Assembly (NCBI GenBank): GCA_949358305.1
Contig: OX442315.1
Location: 28,114,427 to 28,178,426, forward strand
Origin: Strigamia acuminata
Taxonomy: Eukaryota > Arthropoda > Chilopoda > Geophilomorpha > Linotaeniidae
DNA length: 64,000 nucleotides
Direction: 5' to 3'
Part shown: in pieces, positions 26,701 to 40,004 of the stretch
Layout: each line of letters begins with the position of its first letter
Numbering within the stretch: the stretch's first letter is position 1
Translations under genes and position numbers: made by a program
Notes under the pieces: generated by a model
Database searches by the model: none
Told to the model about the DNA's origin: nothing
Seen by the model: only the letters and a program-made list of their open reading frames with translations

Positions 26701-29700
26701 ATGGATACGTGCACTCTTTCCTTGAAATAATATTGACGTTGGGCAATAAAACAACCTTACGAATATTTAAAAATCAACTACAACTTCCAAGAGTCGGAAG
26801 AAAGAAAAATAAAAACTGAAATAAGAAATCAAACCTGAACATGACAAACAAAAAAAAAAAAAAAAAAAAAATTGGTCACTACAGGTATTTACACGAATCT
26901 CGAGGGAAACGTAAAAGTGTATGTCCTTTCCAAGATGAATATCCTGCAGCCGGCGCCGTAATAAATTCAAGACTTAGGGTTGGTTTCTCTATGTCCTGGT
27001 CTGTGCGCTCGCAAAGACTGTGGCAGATCCTACTGATCAAGACGTACTGCTGTAGCCGCCATCAGTTACACGGCTCGGGTTCTGCATTTGCCATCAGAAG
27101 CAATATTTCCTTCAAGCTTATAATGATAAAGAAGAAGTTGGGGGAAAGCCGGAGCTGGGTTACTTTTCCACCACTTTCTCCAAAACTAATATTTATGCCA
27201 GACTCGAGCAATGACAACCATCAGTTGGTGCGAAAATCAGTCAGCAATCGAAATTCGTCTTTCGGTCTATTTATTCCGCACAGCTTGGCAGTGGGAATAA
27301 AGTTACAATTTTCTTCTTTTCGATATTCCAATTTTCGGTGTAATAAACGATTCATCCCAATTTTGCTCACTTCTGACAACTCTGTTTAATTTTCGGATCA
27401 ACACTCAAAGTTAAGAAGCAGCTTTGCGTCTCCTACTTTGAAAACACGTGCGGAATTCTCATTAAAATTGTCTCAACTTTTTGGATTTCTGGATAACACG
27501 TGCTACCAAAGTCGCACTTGGCGGATGCAACGTAACACAGCCTCGACGTAATGGTTCTTGAAGCAGCAGATGGCAAGAAAAACGTCACCCTATGTCTGCT
27601 ATATGCACCTTCTGCGTCTTGCCTTCATGCGCTTATTGGCCCTCGATCTGTGCCCTCCCTTCCCGCTCTTAACCCTTTTTTTCGCGTCGCAATTTTAAAA
27701 ACGAGTGTTGCATAACAAATGAAATTAATCGATTGTGAATTTTAAGTAGCGAAAAATTAATAAAGATTGAATTGGAATTCCTCAAATTGCTCAAACCGAA
27801 ATAGATGAAAACATAAACGGACAATTTGTTGATCGAAGTAATTAGAGGTCTCATAACAGCTGTTGTGAACAGAGAGAAAAGAAAAGGAACTTGTCGCTAC
27901 CCAATTTTGATGCTACCAACGGAAAGATAGAAAAGAAGGAGAAAAAAAATATAAAAAAAAAAAAAATACAAGAAAAAAAAGATGGGGACTCGAGCTTCTG
28001 CTACTGACTGCTCGTTGGCAAAAGAAAAGGTAAGATCAAATAGAGATGTCAGGCCCAAACGGCAGACCAAATTATGAGTTTGAATTATTGGAAAACATGT
28101 TGTATTACGGGAGACGATTAGGGAAGGAAGAGAAAGGAAGCAAGAGAAGAGGAGGATGCACAAATGATGTTCGCGTCACTAGCAGATGCTGTGGCTCGGG
28201 CAGGAATTTCTGCTCGCGCGACTCGCACACCGGGCACACCAACCGCACCGGGTGAAAGAGACATTGCCACGTGGTGTGGACACGGCAGACAAATAGGAGA
28301 CCGACGGGAGGTCAGTTCCGCCCATCCACCAATCCCATGTACTCAGGTCGAATATTCGACTGGCGATGGAGAAGAAAGCCAGAGCTAGGATCGCCCCCTC
28401 CGCAGACTAGAAATGTCAAGCACACACTCGTCACAAGACAAATCAGTTGTGAGAGCGGATAAGATGACCAAGCCCAGTAACGATGCCCTGGGATCACTGC
28501 GATGAGTCTGCACAAAACATAACTCGATCCATAAAACTGGAAATTTTGGAATAATATCGAGTTTTCTAATTTTCTAATTTTCTATTTGCAACGAAAGAAT
28601 TAAAGAACCAGCGTGATAAATTATTTACGTGTACACATTCGATTGTGAACGGCTGTTGTTGTGGTCAATAGCGTTATTTAAATAACTGAGCAAATTGCTT
28701 ATCGAGTTAGAATACAAGGTGAGCTGCTCCCACCCTCCGAAGAATTAATGAGAGCAACATGAGGACTGTTTAGTTTCGATCCAGTCTCCATCATCGCCTC
28801 TTGTGGTCGACCGCTAATAAAAGAAGCCCACTACTTTCGCCAATTTTTTCCCCTTCAATACAGGTATCAAACCGAGCAAACAAAACAGATAAGAACCATT
28901 AAGTGGATTAACAAGCGTGGATGTGAGTGAGGGGGTTAAATCAACTGCATCAGCCGTCTAGTTCGAGGGGTCCAACTCTTAACACTGGACAAACTTGAGT
29001 GCTTAAGAAGGAATTCTGCTCTTCTTTTAATTCGTAATACCTAAAACTTATTTCGAAAACAAATCCAACTTAGGTATCACTTAGAAAAGTTAAAGCAAAC
29101 ACGTGTTCAGCATCCAAAACCGGCCTGCCTCATTTTTATATCTCTTTTAATGTTTCTGCTGACACAAAATGTTGCCATCTCCTTCTCATTTAGCGCCGTT
29201 TACTGTAATAACCACCAATAAAAGAGAGGGGGAGATTGTGTGATAAGATTTTCCAAAGAAAACAGTGTAAAATCCTACAAACCTCTCCTTTACCCACTCC
29301 ACATGTCACCAGTGCCAGTTCATCACCCTCTGTGAAAAATGCTGTGACCCGCAATGCTACGAGCACAAAAAAAATATTAAAAACAAAGAAATCTTTCAAA
29401 TTCACATATATTTGATATATTGAAAATTGGAATTTTTAAAAATTGAAGCTTTTTCGTGTATTTGAGTGCGAATCTATTTCATTAGACTCGTTTTGAGCGC
29501 ATCATCTCGTCATGTCCTTTACAAGAACTGCTGTTGCTATAGAGAGATAAAGTTGTCAGCGAGTAACGAATGCTTGGCACACTCCAGACCAGCTGATGAA
29601 GTCAAACAACACGCACACATGGCAGCCAGACACGCATTTGCAATCTATTTATAAAAAGGAGGAATAAACTTGTAAAGATGCATTTCAAGAATATATTCTA

Positions 29701-32700
29701 ATGAGCTTTTTTCCAAATGCTTTTTTTCTTCTTCTACTTTTTATTTATTTATTTGCGAATCTGCGACACTTGTGAAAATATCATGATTCACACAACAGTT
29801 GGAAAAAAAAAAATGAAACTAAACACTTTACGGAATTTTGTTTACATTTTTTTTTTTTTTTTTGTATTTCTGATTACAACTGTTTTTTAACCCAAAGCAT
29901 GACTCATTTAAAATTCAAGAAATATGCAATTATATCAACAACAAAAAAAATTCCAATTTCAGATTGAAAGTTAAAAATTTAAAATCCAAAATTCTATTTT
30001 AGATTAAAACCTTAACTTATTTATCAACTTTTATTTAAATTTTTCAATTATTCTTCCTGGTGAACTAATTTAAATTTCTGAGCGAATTATATTTTTTTCC
30101 TAGAAAAAAAAAATAAGAATATAAATACCAGCTCCCGTAATTAAAAATTTAAACAAAAAAAAGAAAAATTTAGATATTAGAAGCAAAAATCGATGCAAAT
30201 AATGACCTGATGGGAAGTCTTTTCTAGTGTACAACATGATGAGCTTCCTCGTGGGATTATAACGCTAATACCATTTGAGCTTAAGCACAATACCAAGTTC
30301 ATAATAATACCTAAACAAATACTTTTTAAATCTTTTCCAATTATTTTTGATATCTCCGCATATTCTTGCTGCATGTAAACCAGTCTCCTTTTTATAAATT
30401 AATGGCTCAATGCTAGAAAGCCCCAAATCTAGTTCAAGTGCATTTTGAGAACGGCGCCGTTCTGAAAGCTCTTCTTTTAAAATGCACACTCCTCGGACAG
30501 GAACAAAAGTACGGTATACACCGCTGCACTTTTGTTTTCTTTATTTTTCCCTCTGCATAAATTAATTATTAACTAGACAAAAATGACAAACATTAACAAG
30601 GTAAACTCGGCTGCACTTAGCACAAACAGCATTTGCAAAATTCAATAAAACTTTCCAGTAAAATGAAGACTGATACAAATTCCTTAGTTTGCCCAATGTT
30701 GGCACAGCTAGAAACAGCAGCAGCAAAATACTAATTGCTTGCCGATCGCCACATATTAAGGCAACAGCTGTCACAAACTCCACCGCTTGCCACCACTTGC
30801 TAGCGCCACACCAGTATAAGCTAAAAGAAAGTAATCTATAAGTAGCACAAACTGGCATCTTAATTTAACATAAATTTTATTGAAAAATAAAAGAAAGGAA
30901 GAAAAAATTACTTGCACTTTCAAAATTACTCCTAAATATTCAGCAAAACTTAAAACCAAAACGACTAAATTATACCTAAACTTGTTTATTTTTCAAACTG
31001 ACAATATTTTAATAAACCCACGGTGTTTGTGTTTCCACTGCGGCCACAACGATTCAAACTTCATCCATTCTTACAACAACATTTCACCTAAATTACATCA
31101 TTTTCATTTTAAATTATTCCCAAACGATCTTTAATCTCTTATTGATGACTTTAGGCATAATCAAGTGCTTCCTAGAGTAATTACGAAAGGCCTAAACCTT
31201 GTAAACAGAAGAAATAAAGATCTCTCGATATCAACCATAGGGGCAGCGAGTAAATAAAATAAAAATAAAAATCTCAAAATTCATATAGAAAAAAAATGGT
31301 TATTCAGGTGTTCTGCCTGAGGTTCTTGTCAGCTGTATTTCCTCTAACACGAGGATCATATGATCAAACACATTGCGTGAGTCGACATAAGACGGGAAAT
31401 GGTAGTGGCTGAGAGATTGAGTGGGAAGGGTGAGGTGCCGGTTGGAGCAGAATGTTTCGTTCATCTTGCCAATGGTGTAGCCAGGCAGGTGAGTCAGCAT
31501 CATCACTCCATGAAGCAGGTGGGCAGCAACAGCAACTGCAACTGCAGCTTCCTGACCAGGTGTGCCAGGCGGTTTGGACCCCGGAACAGGAAAAGGAAGA
31601 GGGAGTTTATATTTAACCTCTTTATCTTTTTACACCTTAATCCTCTTCATGGAAAACAGTCCAGTCAGCTATTGAATATTGACCTTGAATCCCAACCAGC
31701 TTTTGCGAAATAAGGAAAACAGGTGGAAAAGTAATGCAACTAATGACTCAATCACTTTTGCGGTTGAATGTCTAAATAGATGCTAATGAGACTACCATCA
31801 ATCAAGATGCAAATGTATTTGCAACCTTGATATACCAATTAAAAAAAAAAATTTCAATTTTTCAATTATTGTATTAAGATTTTTCGAAACAAAACAACTT
31901 AATTGAAAGGAATGAGGGGGGGGGGCGGTGAGGAAAAAGTCACCTAGAACGACAAGAACACTTGAAAAATCAGAAAAGAAAATCTATGCACTTTGCCTGC
32001 CGTCGTTTGCTATAAAAGGAAAAGGACTTTTCATCGGTCTAATGTTAATCGTCAACCTGAGGTGGCGATTAATCTCGTCGGGGTCCCTCTATTAATTGCC
32101 TTAAGGCGTGTGGGGCACCCATTAAAAGTTTTATGGTAACACCCACCAAACCTATTTCTACCCCACCTCCCAGGCTCAACGAAAAAATTATTCCGCTACA
32201 GATTGGTTTCACATTTTAAAGCGAGCAAATGACTCCTTCATAGCCTCCAAACCATTAAAAACTTGCGTATAGCATATTTAAGGAAATGAAGACGACAAGC
32301 TGTAACTTTTTCCCCTCTTTAGATGACTTTAACCCTTCAGTAAGTTCAATTAAAATATTGATTTTCTTCCTTCCTTTTTTTTTCCTTTCTTTTTTTTTCT
32401 TGTACACAAGTTGATTAAACAAAATCAAGACAACGAAACAAAACGTGGTCTGACTTTAAGATGGGGCCGAACTCGGCTAAATTTTTATACTAATTGAAAC
32501 CCAATGAAGCAGCTGATTGCCCACAATGGCTACACACGCCCGAAGTAGAAACGACAATTAAAAAGAGATCCAAAGTTTGTTGTCAACAATTCAAAAAAGG
32601 AATGCACGTTAAGAGTTAATCCCATTCGGACCAACAGTTTGTTTACGCCCATAAATTCGTAAAGCTAGTGTTTGTGGTTCAAATTGCTTCTGCATGGCTT

Positions 32701-35700
32701 CAACCCTTTGCAGAAAATTATTTCAACAGGCCATTGCTCCTCCTACATCCACTCCCCATCTTCTTATTAAGCACCTATTTACTACAACACATTAAAGATA
32801 ATACAGGGCTTCGATCTTACACTTTGTGGAAACCGGATCCGAATTTAGCAACAGCAATTTGCATCCACTTGTGCATCAACTATGCCTCTTTACCGCCCTT
32901 GTTGCACATTCCTACACCTAAAATTGTCTGCACCAGCAAAGCAAAGAGCTAGGGAAACTTTTTTTGTGACCAAAATGTGCACCTGCAATGCAATAACTCA
33001 AGTGTGTAAATAGGCTTTTCATTCTGTGCTGACACCCAATTGATCAGAAGCTGTCTTTACATTAAGCTTTGGGAACCGTTACACATGCTTATTGGAAACT
33101 AATACTTGTGTGCTCTTGCCATATAGAAAAAGATAGTTGTTTGTTCAAATAGTGGTGGCGTTGGTTAAAATCCTTTTCATTTTCTCCATAGAATCTAACA
33201 TTCGACGACTCGTCAATTTTTATTGACACAAAAAAAAAAAGAACAAGTTGACAAAATTCTTTAAAAGAAAAGGAATAAATCGAAGCGCTGTATAAACTCG
33301 TTTCAAACACAAAAATCGTTCATTCACCGCTTAAAAAACAGTATGGATCCACATTTTTAGTCTCATCAATAAATTCTATCGCAAGATTGCATAAACAAAT
33401 GTCCTTTTTGGTGTCCATTACCAACATTTTTTATCACTCCCTCGATTCCAACAAACCCAGAAAAAAAAATCTTTTTCGATTCCAACGATCAACACCCACG
33501 CAAAACTGCACGAACAGCTGTTCTCAGTACCATTCATACTGATTAAACCCTCTTTTTTTTTTGCAACAACACATCTTTTAATTATTCTGCCTACTCAACC
33601 AATTCGGACTAAACACACCCGATATACGCAGATGGCGAATCTATCTTTAATATTTTTCGCTTTCCATCTGCTGCAATGACCAGCATACGATCATATCCCC
33701 GTCCACTGCGACCGCTCCAGCTGCCCCGTCGCCGGCCGAACACAGGAAATGTTGTCGTGCACCCTGCAATAGGCCTCGTACTTCGTTTTTCAGCTGCTCC
33801 TTCCTGAACTGCCACCTGCTCGCCAAAATATAACTTTGGTGATCGGGTTTATGAAAAGCTCTAAGCTAAAAAAAAAAAAAGCGATGGAGAGTGAGGAGGG
33901 ATGGGATAGAAACCGAGGACTCTCGCAATAGTAAAATCTTTTTTGGCGTAACCCTTTTAGTCAATTTTTAAAGCTTTTGAGTTCCAGCCTGCATCTGTCT
34001 ATAAACAAAACGACCCTTGCTCCTGTGTTGAATAGGTGACGGCTGCAATTTTGGACCAATTAAAGAGAGGAAAGAAGGGGCGGAATGGCGTAGGTTGGAG
34101 GATGGAGTTGAAGGGGAATCGATACTCCGGTAAGAGTCTCGCTCGTTTTCCATCTGCTAAAACGGTCGTTTCTCTTGTTGTGATCTATATTGATCAAACC
34201 CCCCCCCCCCCCCCAACCCCCCGTCCGTTGTTTTCTTTTACAAATTCAATACTGCTAAATAGCAAAGTCAATTACGTCAAATAAAAGGAAATCATGCGAA
34301 GGATTTGTCCTTCAATTTGCATACAAATAAAAACGAAACGAAAAAGTAAAAAGAAAAAAAATCAGTCAATAAACAGCAACCACTCAGCAGCTCCATAAAC
34401 CTTCGTCGTCTCTATCTTGAAGGGTTTAAAGAGTTGAGCGGCCTTGGAGGATGAAAACTTGACAAGCGTTAATCATGACAGATGTAGAAGAGAAAGAGAG
34501 AGCGAGCGAGCGAGAGAAAGAGAGAGAGAGAGAGAGAGAGGTTGGTGGTGGTGCTGCTGTCTTATACGGCTGGGACTGGGCGCAGCTGGGCCCTGCACAA
34601 GATCTTCTTCGTTCGCAGGGAGAAGGGCTAATGTATTCACAATGGTTTCCAATACGTGCTGGGCATTAGCCGAGGCTCACCAATCCCATTACTCCGGCTG
34701 CGGAATTTTACAAGGGAAGATAAAAAGAAATATTGACCCAGTGCGCCAATGGCCTCCCTCACTTGTGTGGCCTCAAAACGCGCGCCAACAGAGGGTCATC
34801 AATCCACCAGATTCCCACAGTCACTACACGATTCGTGCATGAGGGATTGTATTAAGACGAAAGCCTCATCATCCTAATACAAAACTCCTTTTAAAGATCG
34901 ATCGAACGAAAAGGAATACGACGAAAATCTTTTTGATTGATCCGTCCACAATAAGATCTTCACACACTAGAGACTAGTTGGTTCTTTTACCATCCATCTC
35001 CCCCTCTTCTATTGCCTGACTTGTTTGACGAGTGTGGCACGTGCAAGGGTCAAGAGCCAAGAGTCAAAATCATCAACCCCTCTTCAAATTTTTTAAGACG
35101 ACTTTTTTTTTTTCTGGGTAATTTATTTGTAGACAAACTCTCGTGTTTGAAATTTTATCTTGTGTGCAGTTTAATGATTAAATTAGAAAGTGGGGGGGGG
35201 GTTCTATTTTATAACACGCAAACCCCGTTCAAACATAATAGTCTTTGCATCCTCCTTTTCTTTGCCTTCCTTTAGAGTGTAATAAAGGCCAACCACAGAC
35301 TAGTTGTGAAGTCCACCAATGTTTATACAGCTGTGGAAAAGTGGAAAGTAGAAGAAAAAGAACTGTGGGCAGCATAAAACTTTGTAAATATATCTCTAAG
35401 AATAAGTGTGTTGTTTTTTTCTTTTCAATTCTTTGCCCAATTAAAATCTGCACTTAAATTAGAGTAGCAAAAGTCTGAAGAAAACAACAAAACAAAAAGC
35501 GAACTTGTAACACCAAAACAAATCCCCAGAATCTCGAAAAAAAAATAAAAACCTCGACAATTCAACTTAGCAACTTAAAACATTTGTCTTGATATTGAAT
35601 TCTTTACAAAGTTAAAGGAAAAAAAAATTAAATAAAAATCTTACCTGAAGACAAAAGCGACTCTTTGACGTCTTTCATTGATTTATTCGTTTCTAAAGAA

Positions 35701-38700
35701 AAACAAATAAAAACGAAACAAGAAAGTTAATCAAATTGACTTTCCAAATGAAATAATAATTTCCATTAATCGAGGATGGGTTCAGCAAGCACCCCCGCAA
35801 ATGGTCTTGCCAGCTGGCGGACCATTGTAGAACTATTGTCCACAGGTGGCGCCAAATACAAAAAAAAGAGAAAGAAAGAAAGAAATCAAGTCCGTGAAAA
35901 AGCAGCTGCAACACTGCATCCCCCTTCCCCCTTTTACCCCTCAGCTGGAGTAATGAAAGGGGCAAGATGGAATCCATAACTTTCCCTACCCCCCTCCTCT
36001 GCTCCGTCATTCACGCCTATCATCTGCGCTTCCACGTCACACCCTCATCATTGCACGACGCAACCTGACTTGAGAGACCGACATGGACACCCTGCCAGTT
36101 AAAACTGGATGTGATATGTGCCAATTAGCAATCAAGCCAATTCAAGATCCCTCTCCCCTTCAATAGCTATAGAATCACAAATAACGGCGCTCTACCATTG
36201 AAATTGTACTAGAAAATATTTTAAAAATTCATATCAATTAATTTGCACACAGATAAATAATATTCCACCAATAAGTGTTTTTTTTACGCGGACTCGTTGC
36301 TCACCTGATTTCAGACATCTGTTCCTCCCCTCCCCTCCCCCCGAGTGTAACGCCGCCCCTGCAAATCCTCATACGCAAAGACCTTTAATTAAAGAATTAT
36401 AAAGAGAGAAAGAGATAAGTAGAAAATGCTAGTGAGAGACGGTGCAGATGACAGCAGCCTGGGATTGGCATCATCTGGTGCAAGGCGTATTAATGATCAT
36501 TTCTATGCAACACAGACTCAGGCCGATACGAAACGAGCAAGATTTTTGGCCAAACGAGAGAATAATGTAATGGATCCACGTGGTCAAATGGAAACGAGCA
36601 AGAAAAGCAATAAAATTTTAGTTATCGTGGTTAGAAAAGTTGCAAATCTAATTCACCAGCGCCGAAACTTTTCCAATCAGTTAACAAGAAAATCTGAATA
36701 ACAAACTTGGCTTTTCGCATTATTGATGTCACGTTGTTTGCAAAACAGGTTGATCAGCGGAGCAGAAATTTTTAGCTGTGTTGCAACGATAAGAAAGGCA
36801 CTTTGGCCTCTCGCAATGCGGACAACAACACCGACTTGAAACAGTCTGCAGCCAATCTATGGAAGACCACACGAACCCGAGACCATTCATCACGCCAACA
36901 GGACTGACATTTTCATTTAATCCACATGCGCCAAAACCCAAGCAGGCTCTAGAAAATACAGAGAGAGAGAGAGACCCCCGCCCACGTCTTCTCTTCTCCT
37001 CTCCTCTCCTCTCCTCTTCGACCAAACCCAAACAACCATCAATGCACAAGCACGCTCAGTTCCTCGTTGCAAATTTGATCAGGGAAGACTCCCATCTGCT
37101 TCCAAAGGATTAACATCTGTCTTGTGGTAAATATTTATACGTGGTTCAGGTGAATTGATCGGGGACCAGCCACCACCACCGCACACCCTTCACATCCCTG
37201 CTCGATTCGCCAAAATAATTTCCACGGGCATTATTTTATCTTAACCCTTTCCAACCAAAATGCACTCGAGCGAGGAGATCCGTTACCAAGGTAACTTCAT
37301 CCCGCCCATCTCGCATTTCCAGGTGTAGCTGACAGGTGAGGGACGCTTTCATCTAACTGTGAAGAGGTATTTCTTGTAAGCCTTTCGTCTTCCGGTATAT
37401 TGAGATCCATTTTTTGTGATTGCTCGTCTCGGAGCCCTTCTCTCTCTCTCTCTCTCATTCTCTCCATTTCACATACTCTTTTTTCCCCGTCCCCGTCGAC
37501 ATCCCTTATTCGTCATTCGTACAATGATAAAACATGTGTCAGCTCCGCCTCTGGTGTTATTCAACCCTTTAGCCCAGATGGCATCATGTGAAGGTGGTGG
37601 GGTTGAAAAAGGGAGGCCTCCTGCGTGCATGCCAGCTGAAGTCAGCCAGCCTCCATCCCTCCATCCCTTCGGCCATCTGACACTCGGGAAAGCAAAGGGG
37701 TGGAACTTGCGCGCCAACTACGTTCCCACGGAGCGCAGGAAAAAGCAAAGAAATTCCCTCACTCACAGTAAGAGTTGTGTGGATTACTATTACAACCACC
37801 CAATATCTTTAACCGTGTCTAACCCAACCCCTACCATCTTTTTCTCTCCATCGTCGCCCTTCAACCTCTTTCCCCTCGCAACCAACTCCTCAAGATGGTT
37901 GACCCTTAACCTTTAACTTTCTCCAGTATTAGACGGATGGTTGCGAGGCAACTAGAGGGGTCCCAAATCACAACAGCTGTTCAACATGCAAGTTTATGGA
38001 ACAACCTGTTGATCTTCTTTTAACTCAACCATTTAAAAACATAAGTGGTTTAGCCATTTGTTTATATTTTATTTTATTCCATTTTTTTTGTTTAAATAAA
38101 CAAAGTTCGTCGATCTCGACATTTAGTAATCTCGAATAATAAAAGCATGAAAACGACAAGATGTTCGAGAGGTGAAAGATAAGAATAAAAGTAAAGTGAG
38201 TTCAATAAAAATTCTCTTGTAAGCGTACGAGGTCCTCGACGTGTGAGACAGAGCCCAGCTGCAGTTTGCTAAGGAAGGATGTGGCTGTAATCCAGCTTGC
38301 AGCTCCGCGCACACGGAGCCACACTCGCATCTCTATGTATCTGTCCACACTTGTTCGGCTTGTCTCGTCGTCAGAGGAGGAAGATGCTGCCTGTTTGGCA
38401 AAGTGCCAACGGACAAGCAAATCCCAACCCTATTTGGACAGGCCAAGAACGAGGTCAAAACACAGCGAACAAGTGGAAGGAAAGAAGAGCCCAAAAGCAA
38501 ATCTCTGAGTATCAAGACTCCCTGTTGGTCACTTAAGTGAATTCCAATCTCGAGATTTGCACCAACACTTTCTATTCCACTACACTAACCCCTACATCCC
38601 CCTTCATACCCTAAAAAAAAAAAACACAAAAAAAAACTACATTTATAGCTTTTATTTTTCCAATTTCGCAAAAATGTTAGAAAATTTAAAGTAAATTGAT

Positions 38701-39995
38701 TTCACCAATAGTTTAACAATATTAAACGTGTTTTGTTGTTTGAACATGTCTAAATGACTTTGCGACTGCGCCTACCGGTAGTGAAAAATTTACTTTTCAA
38801 TTATTTTTAGTTATTTACTTTCGGTTGAAGTGTACACGTGCAAGTGACATTTGCGCTAAGAAAAGGAATTACTCATTATTAAAATGTTTCCAAGTGAAAC
38901 TTAAAAAAAAAAATGCCGTTCTCTTACTCGCACGTGCGACACAGCTGTGCCTCACTGAAACTCAATCTGCTGCATCTCAGAGGCCCAAAATAACGAACAA
39001 GGCAGGGCAGGTCTGAGTAAAAAGGAGGAAAAGCACCCGGAACGGGGTGAGAGAGATGGAGGAGACGAAGGGAAACACCCCCAGCCCAGGTGGGATGCAC
39101 CCGACAGCTTCACATTCCTGGACTCGAGCCATCAGCATCCCCTTGATTTTAGAAGGGGATGACCAGGTGCACGAGTAAAAAAAAAACTATTCACGAAAAG
39201 AAAGTGATACGTTCGAGGTCTTGGAAAAGAGGAAAAGTTAAAGCATCACAAAAGAGGACATTTGCCTTGACTTTTTCTCTCTTTTAATCAATCTTTGGAA
39301 ATAATCGATGAAAAAGGCAAAGCCAAAACGAGTTGTAACTTAGCAATGAAAAATATGCGGCAGAAATTATGTTTGAAAGGAAGGCGGAAATTTATTACTT
39401 CATGTTGAAATGGGGAATAAAAACAACCATGTTTCATCACAAATGTGACAGAAACAAAATCTAAAATTCATCAAATTGGAAAACATTTGTTTAAAAAACG
39501 TTCTTCGATTCACCCAAAGCAAATTGAACTGTTTGAAGTTCGTGTCGAATGAATCCACGAGATAATTATTGTTAAAATGTACGAAAGAAAGAAAAAAAAT
39601 AACAATTTGTAGCAATTGTGATAATAATAAAAAAAAAAAAAAAAAAAAAAAAAGATGGAGAAGAACCAAATTTATCTATGCGGGCTTTGAAAGGAAGGAT
39701 GAGATCTCAACAAGTGCTCGCACTCCCATGGATTCCACAGCCCATTGAGCATTTTTTCCCTTGGCATGAGACGAATGTGTGAGCAATGATGCCCTCCTAC
39801 ATATATCGCCCCCCTCAGGTGGGACTTGGAAATGTGAGGAATGCTCTCCTACTTTCACTTACTTCTTTCGAGGTTGAGCACCAGAAATTCGCCATAATGA
39901 TGAGCAGGCAAAGCAGATTTCGAACTGAGGCCTTTGCACGATGACGATGCGTCCCTTACATCCACGTATTCTTCTTTAATCTTTTTAGTCGTCAT
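7256..39995 (-). CDS. nvy: ETO/MTG family transcriptional corepressor (nervy / RUNX1T1 homologue)
   Basis: Nuclear adaptor that bridges DNA-binding factors (E-proteins, zinc-finger proteins) to HDAC/NCoR-type repressors. Eleven coding exons: 39863-39995, 35645-35692, 10945-11070, 10003-10241, 9841-9930, 9226-9407, 8904-9133, 8778-8842, 8483-8696, 8223-8413, 7256-7573. They sum to 1836 nt (611 aa) with every phase matching; vertebrate paralogues are about 570-650 aa. The TAFH/NHR1 domain spans about 145-240 ([17 protein letters not shown]). NHR2 is near 360-385 ([19 protein letters not shown]) and NHR3 near 443-490 ([12 protein letters not shown]). The MYND finger is complete: C508, C511, C519, C522, C528, C532, H540, C544, then a Ser/Thr/Pro tail. 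The ATG at 39995 has A at -3 and its exon has an acceptor after 40004, so untranslated exons lie further upstream. The internal MPDSPES in exon 3 matches the start of short vertebrate isoforms. Introns 1 and 2 are 4.2 and 24.6 kb. Confidence 0.95.
7900..8108. mobile_element. Candidate short inverted-repeat element (piggyBac-like MITE)
   Basis: The 13-bp ends CACTAGAAAGGCC (7900-7912) and GGCCTTTCTAGTG (8096-8108) are perfect inverted repeats 209 bp apart, inside a nervy intron. TTAA follows the right end, as at piggyBac targets, but the left flank reads TTATT, so the target duplication is imperfect. There is no coding capacity. The ends could also belong to another superfamily. Confidence 0.4.
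14819..15300 (-). promoter_or_regulatory. Candidate alternative promoter / first exon of nervy
   Basis: This part is richer in C+G and CpG than the surrounding intron. It ends on the minus strand in a strong donor, CTACAG|gtgagaac, with the exon edge at 14819. A second donor-like site TT|gtaagtag lies near 14757. An exon starting here and splicing to exon 3 (10945-11070) would use the internal MPDSPES start, as short ETO isoforms do. No transcription start can be proved from sequence alone. Confidence 0.3.
34488..34540. repeat. GA-rich microsatellite
   Basis: Interrupted (GA)n/(GAGC)n tract inside nervy intron 2. It could serve as a GAGA-factor-type site or be a simple slippage product; the sequence does not decide. 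Confidence 0.9.
35693..39862 (-). other. 4.2-kb intron 1 of the nervy gene
   Basis: No coding sequence recognised. Contains a CT-rich stretch near 36988-37018, (CT)n near 37440-37457 and an A run near 39628-39653. A good donor-like CAG|gtgagcaac on the minus strand lies near 36303 without a paired exon I can support. Confidence 0.6.
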
Positions 39996-40004
39996 CTTGG
40001 TAAA

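Larger units (their letters stand above)
11071..35644 (-). other. 24.6-kb intron 2 of the nervy gene, no nested gene recognised
   Basis: No open frame in this stretch shows a recognisable protein family or a consistent exon chain on either strand. It holds low-complexity tracts: a T run at 11677-11702, A runs near 21657-21680 and 26850-26872, a C run near 34200-34214 and a GA tract at 34488-34540. E-boxes are dense, with CAGGTG/CACCTG and CACGTG scattered throughout. A GC-richer part with a strong donor on the gene's strand lies at 14819-15300. Confidence 0.7.

Noticed and set aside
26841-27389. 182-aa plus-strand open frame
   Set aside because: Begins in a poly-A tract (poly-Lys) and shows no domain or conserved motif; judged a chance frame.
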